Assembly: GCA_035541855.1 (NCBI GenBank)
Contig: DATKMM010000060.1
Location: 1 to 9,499, forward strand
Length of the DNA stretch: 9,499 nt
DNA from: JAJXYP01 sp035541855
Lineage (GTDB): Bacteria; Patescibacteriota; Minisyncoccia; UBA6257; 2-01-FULL-56-20
Direction: 5' to 3'
In this document: piece by piece, positions 6,914-9,499 of the stretch
Position numbering within the stretch: the first letter of the stretch is position 1
How the letters are laid out: every line of letters starts with the position of its first letter
Translations under genes and position numbers: made by a program
The notes under the pieces: model-generated
The model's input: only the letters and a program-made list of their open reading frames with translations
The model's database searches: none
Told to the model about the DNA's origin: nothing

Positions 6914-8443
6914 TCATGCCTCCTCCCGCAAGCGGTAACTGAATGCCTCTGCGAGGTGTTCGGCCGTGATATGATCTTGCTCTTCGAGGTCGGCAATTGT
7001 CCGTGAAATTTTTAATAACCGGTAGTAGCTTCGGGGTGAAAGGTTGCTCTTATCGAACACGGCAAGAAATTTCTCCGCTTCGGGATCGAGATGCGCCACG
7101 GCTTGGGCTTCGCGCGAGCTCATTTCCGAATTCGTCTTCGCCGTACCGTCGGCGAACCGTTGGCGCTGGATCGTCCTTGCCCGCTCGACCAACTCCCTGA
7201 CCGGGCTGTTTTGCGGTTCGCCTTCACCGGCAGCCCTGAGCTCTCCGATCTTTATCCTTCCGACTTTGATCTGGATGTCGATCCGGTCAAGCAACGGCCC
7301 GGAGATCCTTTTCTGGTACTGGATGGTCTCGTACGCCGTGCATCGGCACTCCGTTTCCTGGTCGCCATAATAGCCGCACGGGCAGGGATTCATGGCTCCA
7401 ACCAGGGTGAATTTCGCGGGAAAGACGAGCGTCCCCTTTGCCCGTGCGATATGGATCGTTCCCGACTCCATCGGTTGCCTGAGCGCCTCAAGGGTCGCCC
7501 GTTGGAACTCCGGAAGTTCATCCAGAAAAAGGATTCCCCGGTGCGCCAGACTGATCTCTCCGGGTCTGGGATCATACCCGCCGCCTACGAGCGCGATAGT
7601 TGATGCCGTATGGTGCGGCGCCCGGAACGGGCGTTTGCGGATCAGGCCGCCCGGTTGCAATCCCGCCGCGCTCCAGATCTTGGTAACCTCGATCGCTTCA
7701 TCGGCGGCGAGGTCGGGCAGGATGCCGGCGAATGCCCGGGCGAGAAAACTTTTTCCGACGCCCGGCGGGCCGGTCATGAGGATATTATGTCCGCCGGCTG
7801 CGGCGATCATGAGCGCCCGCTTGGCATTCCCCTGCCCCTTGATCTCGGAAAGGTCGGAAATGTTGTCGCGCGTCGCCATACTTTGCCGGAACATAACCGG
7901 TGAAACCGGCCGGCTTCCTTCCAGGACCTGGATTGCCTGCCGGAGAGTTTCAATGCCGACGATCCGCACGCTTTCGATAACCGCCGCTTCGTCCACGTTG
8001 TCCGCCGGCAAAAATAAGTATTTAAAACCCCGCTCCCCCGCCATTTGCGCGATGTTGAGCGCGCCGCTCACGGGACGCAGTCTCCCGTCGAGCGCGAGCT
8101 CGCCGAAGAAGATCTTATCGGATGTATTGAACGGCGATATCTGGCGTGTCGCCGCCAGATATCCGATGGCGATCGCGAGATCGTATTGCGATCCGGTTTT
8201 CTTTATGTCGGCCGGTGCCAGATTGATCGTGATCTTCCGGTTTTCTCGGTTCGGCGGTTTTACCCCGGAATTTTTCAGGGCTGAATTCACGCGCTCTTTC
8301 GCTTCGTTCAGTGCTTTGTCGGCTAAGCCGACGATGGAAAAAGAATGGATGCCAACATTGAGGTCGGTTTCCACTTCGATCAGCTTCGCGTCAATGCCTT
8401 CCAGTTCCGCCGAATATACCCTCGCAAGATTCTTGATGGACAT
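6914..8443 (-). CDS. comM: ComM/YifB family AAA+ ATPase (Mg-chelatase-like, Lon-like N-domain)
   Basis: ComM is a hexameric AAA+ helicase that promotes branch migration during integration of incoming single-stranded DNA in natural transformation; YifB is the older name. The 509-aa product matches the usual length (about 500-510). The N-terminal Lon-like domain (about 1-175) has EVETDLNVGIHSFSIVGLAD (23-42) and LAPADIKKTGSQYDLAIA (75-92). The AAA+ core has Walker A GPPGVGKS (225-232), RPFRAPHHTAS (271-281), Walker B GILFLDELPEF (303-313), the sensor segment GAMNPCPCGYYGD (349-361) with C354/C356 and C366/C368, and SGPLLDRIDI (381-390). The C-terminal Mg-chelatase domain (about 415-509) has LSPRSYYRLLKISRTIADLE (468-487). 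All ATPase motifs look intact. The start at 8443 gives the standard family N-terminus. The AAGGG directly abuts the ATG, and a short palindrome covers it. It lies 52 nt downstream of the DksA-like gene, probably in one transcript. Confidence 0.96.
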   Translation of the reverse strand: MSIKNLARVYSAELEGIDAKLIEVETDLNVGIHSFSIVGLADKALNEAKERVNSALKNSGVKPPNRENRKITINLAPADIKKTGSQYDLAIAIGYLAATRQISPFNTSDKIFFGELALDGRLRPVSGALNIAQMAGERGFKYLFLPADNVDEAAVIESVRIVGIETLRQAIQVLEGSRPVSPVMFRQSMATRDNISDLSEIKGQGNAKRALMIAAAGGHNILMTGPPGVGKSFLARAFAGILPDLAADEAIEVTKIWSAAGLQPGGLIRKRPFRAPHHTASTIALVGGGYDPRPGEISLAHRGILFLDELPEFQRATLEALRQPMESGTIHIARAKGTLVFPAKFTLVGAMNPCPCGYYGDQETECRCTAYETIQYQKRISGPLLDRIDIQIKVGRIKIGELRAAGEGEPQNSPVRELVERARTIQRQRFADGTAKTNSEMSSREAQAVAHLDPEAEKFLAVFDKSNLSPRSYYRLLKISRTIADLEEQDHITAEHLAEAFSYRLREEA

Positions 8444-8445
8444 CC

Positions 8446-8462
8446 CTTATGTTTACCATAAG
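8446..8462. repeat. Short perfect inverted repeat over the comM translation start region
   Basis: CTTATG (8446-8451) and CATAAG (8457-8462) are perfect reverse complements around a 5-nt spacer, 2 bases upstream of the comM start codon. In the comM mRNA the 3' arm overlaps the AAGGG that could bind the ribosome. It could hide the start region or be a small operator, but 6 bp of AT-rich stem is weak and may be chance. Confidence 0.4.
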
Positions 8463-8495
8463 AGGCATTAAAAGAACCTTAAGCGTTGGTTGCAC

Positions 8496-8828
8496 TTATG
8501 CGGCAAGTTTGCAACTCTTACAGAAGCGGGATTCGGGATCGATGCCCAGGACCTCATGCTCGATCTCCCGTCCGCATTTTTCACAGATGCCGTATTTGCC
8601 GTTCTGAATTTTTGCGAGGGCGGCTTCGATCTCGTTCAGCCGCTTCTTGAGGTCCTGCGCGATCGCAAGCTGGTTACCCATCTCTTCCGCCTCGTCAGAT
8701 TCCTCCTCGAAGTGGTCGACGTCATCACCGAAATCGACGGGCTTCTCACTTTGCTTTATCTCCGAAAGTACGAGCGATCTCTCTTTCTCAAGCGCGGTCT
8801 TATACTCACTTATTTTTTGCGGTGTCAT
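8496..8828 (-). CDS. DksA/TraR family C4 zinc-finger protein (110 aa)
   Basis: Small DksA/TraR-family proteins bind RNA polymerase through its secondary channel and modify initiation, often with ppGpp. Residues 1-78 are mostly charged helix with a coiled-coil character (ISEYKTALEKERSLVLSEI; later QDLKKRLNEIEAALAKI), interrupted by an acidic turn DFGDDVDHFEEE (32-43) where DksA carries its tip aspartates. The C-terminal zinc finger has C82, C85, C103 and C106 in the order CEKCG and CKSC, with YGICEKCGREIE and the family's I.P..R.C pattern. The length matches the short YocK/TraR-like members rather than DksA itself (151 aa). A good -35/-10 pair lies immediately upstream, and no Shine-Dalgarno is seen before the ATG. 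comM follows 52 nt downstream. Which promoters it regulates cannot be told from the sequence. Confidence 0.93.
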   Translation of the reverse strand: MTPQKISEYKTALEKERSLVLSEIKQSEKPVDFGDDVDHFEEESDEAEEMGNQLAIAQDLKKRLNEIEAALAKIQNGKYGICEKCGREIEHEVLGIDPESRFCKSCKLAA

Positions 8829-8836
8829 GGAAATTA

Positions 8837-8865
8837 AGCTTACTGTGTTCCGGCGCGGGAGTCAA
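8837..8865 (-). promoter_or_regulatory. Promoter of the DksA/TraR-like gene
   Basis: On the minus strand TTGACT (8865-8860, 5 of 6 to the -35 consensus) is followed after exactly 17 nt by TAAGCT (8842-8837). TAAGCT matches the -10 consensus at its three most conserved positions (T1, A2, T6). The start codon at 8828 is 8 nt past the -10, the same spacing as at the 647-aa gene, so the transcript would be nearly leaderless. Confidence 0.6.
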
Positions 8866-9013
8866 CCAATGGGATATATGATAGCCACCCGATAATTTCG
8901 AAAGAATCGGCAAAGATTAAATTGCCGTGTTTTATTGGTTGCCGCATTGACAAAGTTGATAAGATATTATGTTGTGAAATATATCGGAAAAACCCGGGAA
9001 GCCCGTAAAACCT

Positions 9014-9034
9014 AGCGACAAACATTTTTGTTTG
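9014..9034. repeat. First copy of the AGCGACAAACAT repeat with its own hairpin
   Basis: AGCGACAAACAT at 9014-9025 is repeated exactly at 9047-9058, 33 bp on, about three helical turns. In this copy CAAACA (9019-9024) also pairs with TGTTTG (9029-9034) across a TTTT loop, so it carries a partial inverted partner of the same motif. Three helical turns between copies suits a protein bound on one face of the DNA. No known site is recognised. Confidence 0.55.
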
Positions 9035-9041
9035 GCAATCG

Positions 9042-9091
9042 TGTAAAGCGACAAACATCGAAAAATTGTTTTTCATGTTTGTCGCTTAACA
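9042..9091. repeat. Long near-perfect inverted repeat upstream of yraN
   Basis: AAGCGACAAACAT (9046-9058) and ATGTTTGTCGCTT (9075-9087) are perfect reverse complements of 13 bp. Beyond one A/A mismatch (9045/9088) three more pairs follow (TGT 9042-9044 with ACA 9089-9091), giving 16 of 17 paired. The spacer is A- and T-rich and can itself partly pair. No T-run follows either arm, so it does not look like an intrinsic terminator. The right arm runs into the -35 of the yraN promoter, so an operator or cis-acting hairpin is the simplest reading. Confidence 0.7.
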
Positions 9092-9114
9092 TGTCATTTG
9101 ATAAAAAATATAAA
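9086..9114 (+). promoter_or_regulatory. Promoter of yraN
   Basis: TTAACA (9086-9091, 5 of 6) and TATAAA (9109-9114, 5 of 6) are separated by exactly 17 nt. Transcription would start near 9121, which puts the ATG at 9116 upstream of the start of the RNA and favours the ATG at 9128. The -35 overlaps the end of the palindrome at 9042-9091. Confidence 0.55.
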
Positions 9115-9127
9115 TATGACAAAAAAT

Positions 9128-9499
9128 ATGACAGAACGATCAATTACCGGAAGGATTGGCGAGAATATCGCATGTGAATATTTAATTTATAAGAAATATA
9201 AAATTTTACAGAGGAATTATCGGAAAAGTTTCGGAGAAATTGATATTATTGCGAAATCAATGGATGGAATCCTGGTTTTCTTGGAGGTCAAGACATTATC
9301 CCGGGATAATCAATCAGATCGTACATTCACTCCTGAAGATAACTTTACAACACATAAACGAATAAAAGTCAATAGAATATGCGGGTTCTTTGCCGGCGAA
9401 CATCCTGATATGTTCAACGAAGAGTTTGGTTGGAGGATCGATCTCATTGCGGTGACGCTGTTCGGTGATGGACGATCCGAGGTTCGGCACTACGAAAAT
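9128..9499 (+). CDS. yraN: YraN/UPF0102 family nuclease-fold protein (C-terminus cut by window edge)
   Basis: YraN proteins have an endonuclease-like PD-(D/E)xK fold; their cellular role is poorly defined, and DNA repair or recombination is suggested by the fold. The 124 codons in the window show the family signatures: GRIGENIACEYL (8-19), the ILQRNYRKSFGEIDIIAK segment (26-43) with GEID at 36-39, FLEVKT (51-56) supplying the E-x-K of the active site, K77 and RIDLIAV (103-109). VRHYEN (119-124) is the usual near-terminal strand, so only a few residues are missing. The frame is also open from an ATG at 9116, but that lies before the predicted transcript start. No Shine-Dalgarno is seen. The first 300 nt are very AT-rich, with AAA, ATA and TTA codons common, unlike the GC-rich codons of every other gene here; the last 80 nt return to about 50% GC. 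Confidence 0.92.
   Translation, partial: MTERSITGRIGENIACEYLIYKKYKILQRNYRKSFGEIDIIAKSMDGILVFLEVKTLSRDNQSDRTFTPEDNFTTHKRIKVNRICGFFAGEHPDMFNEEFGWRIDLIAVTLFGDGRSEVRHYEN

Larger units (their letters stand above)
8829..9127. other. AT-rich divergent intergenic region between the DksA-like gene and yraN
   Basis: This stretch of about 300 bp holds the promoter of the DksA-like gene at its left end (8837-8865), the yraN promoter at its right end (9086-9114), and two related repeat structures (9014-9034 and 9042-9091). From about 8881 the composition drops to roughly 35% GC, against well over 50% to the left. Between 8880 and 9010 I see a lone TTGACA (8947-8952) without a good -10, and a 4-bp stem CGGG/CCCG (8995-9005); neither supports a separate gene. 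No convincing coding sequence was found on either strand. Confidence 0.6.

Noticed and set aside
7392..8471. 359-aa open frame on the plus strand
   Set aside because: Lies entirely antisense to comM, which has every family motif; the product is Arg/Ser/Pro-rich without recognisable domains.
8947..8952. TTGACA as a plus-strand -35
   Set aside because: At 16-18 nt spacing there is no acceptable -10, and no downstream coding sequence or clear RNA was found before the yraN promoter.
8840..9076. 78-aa open frame on the minus strand
   Set aside because: Runs through the divergent promoter region and one half of the palindrome, has no ribosome site or known motif, and overlaps the DksA-like gene's promoter.
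9014..9087. CRISPR-like repeats
   Set aside because: Only two direct copies of 12 bp with a 21-bp gap and one inverted copy; no array and no cas genes.

Overview
The window most resembles a chromosomal piece of a Patescibacteria/CPR-type bacterium (Parcubacteria-like). This is an inference from gene content: a polytopic VirB6/TrbL-like protein beside a large secreted protein with a TrbJ/VirB5-like motif, a compact UvrD/PcrA helicase, a LysM plus LytM-like exported protein, ComM, and a small DksA/TraR zinc-finger protein. No rRNA or marker protein confirms it. TGA ends several genes (rsmA, the helicase, comM), so the code is standard and not the TGA-to-Gly code of Gracilibacteria/SR1. Most of the window is GC-rich, but about 8881-9420 falls to roughly 34% GC.

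Layout, minus strand, right to left from about 6.0 kb: a 593-aa SF1 helicase (6008-4227), rsmA (4218-3439, 8 nt behind), a 647-aa exported protein (3391-1448, with its own extended -10 promoter), and a VirB6/TrbL-like membrane protein (1439 to beyond position 1, 8 nt behind). The VirB6-like gene is open through the left edge. The last two genes look like one end of a type IV secretion or pilus-like cluster that continues left of the window.

Plus strand from 6028 to 6906, divergent from the helicase: an exported LysM protein whose LytM/M23 domain has lost most of its zinc and catalytic residues. It converges on comM (8443-6914, minus), which follows a DksA/TraR-type gene (8828-8496, minus). 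Divergent from that, after an AT-rich intergenic region with a long near-perfect palindrome, is the YraN-family nuclease-fold gene (from 9128, plus), cut by the right edge a few codons before its expected end.

How the genes fit together: the left part suggests an envelope-spanning machine; ComM, YraN and the helicase are DNA-processing genes, and ComM is known to drive branch migration in natural transformation, which fits DNA uptake in this kind of organism; the LysM/LytM protein belongs to the cell wall. Shine-Dalgarno signals are weak or absent throughout. Two promoters sit so close to their start codons that near-leaderless transcripts are likely.
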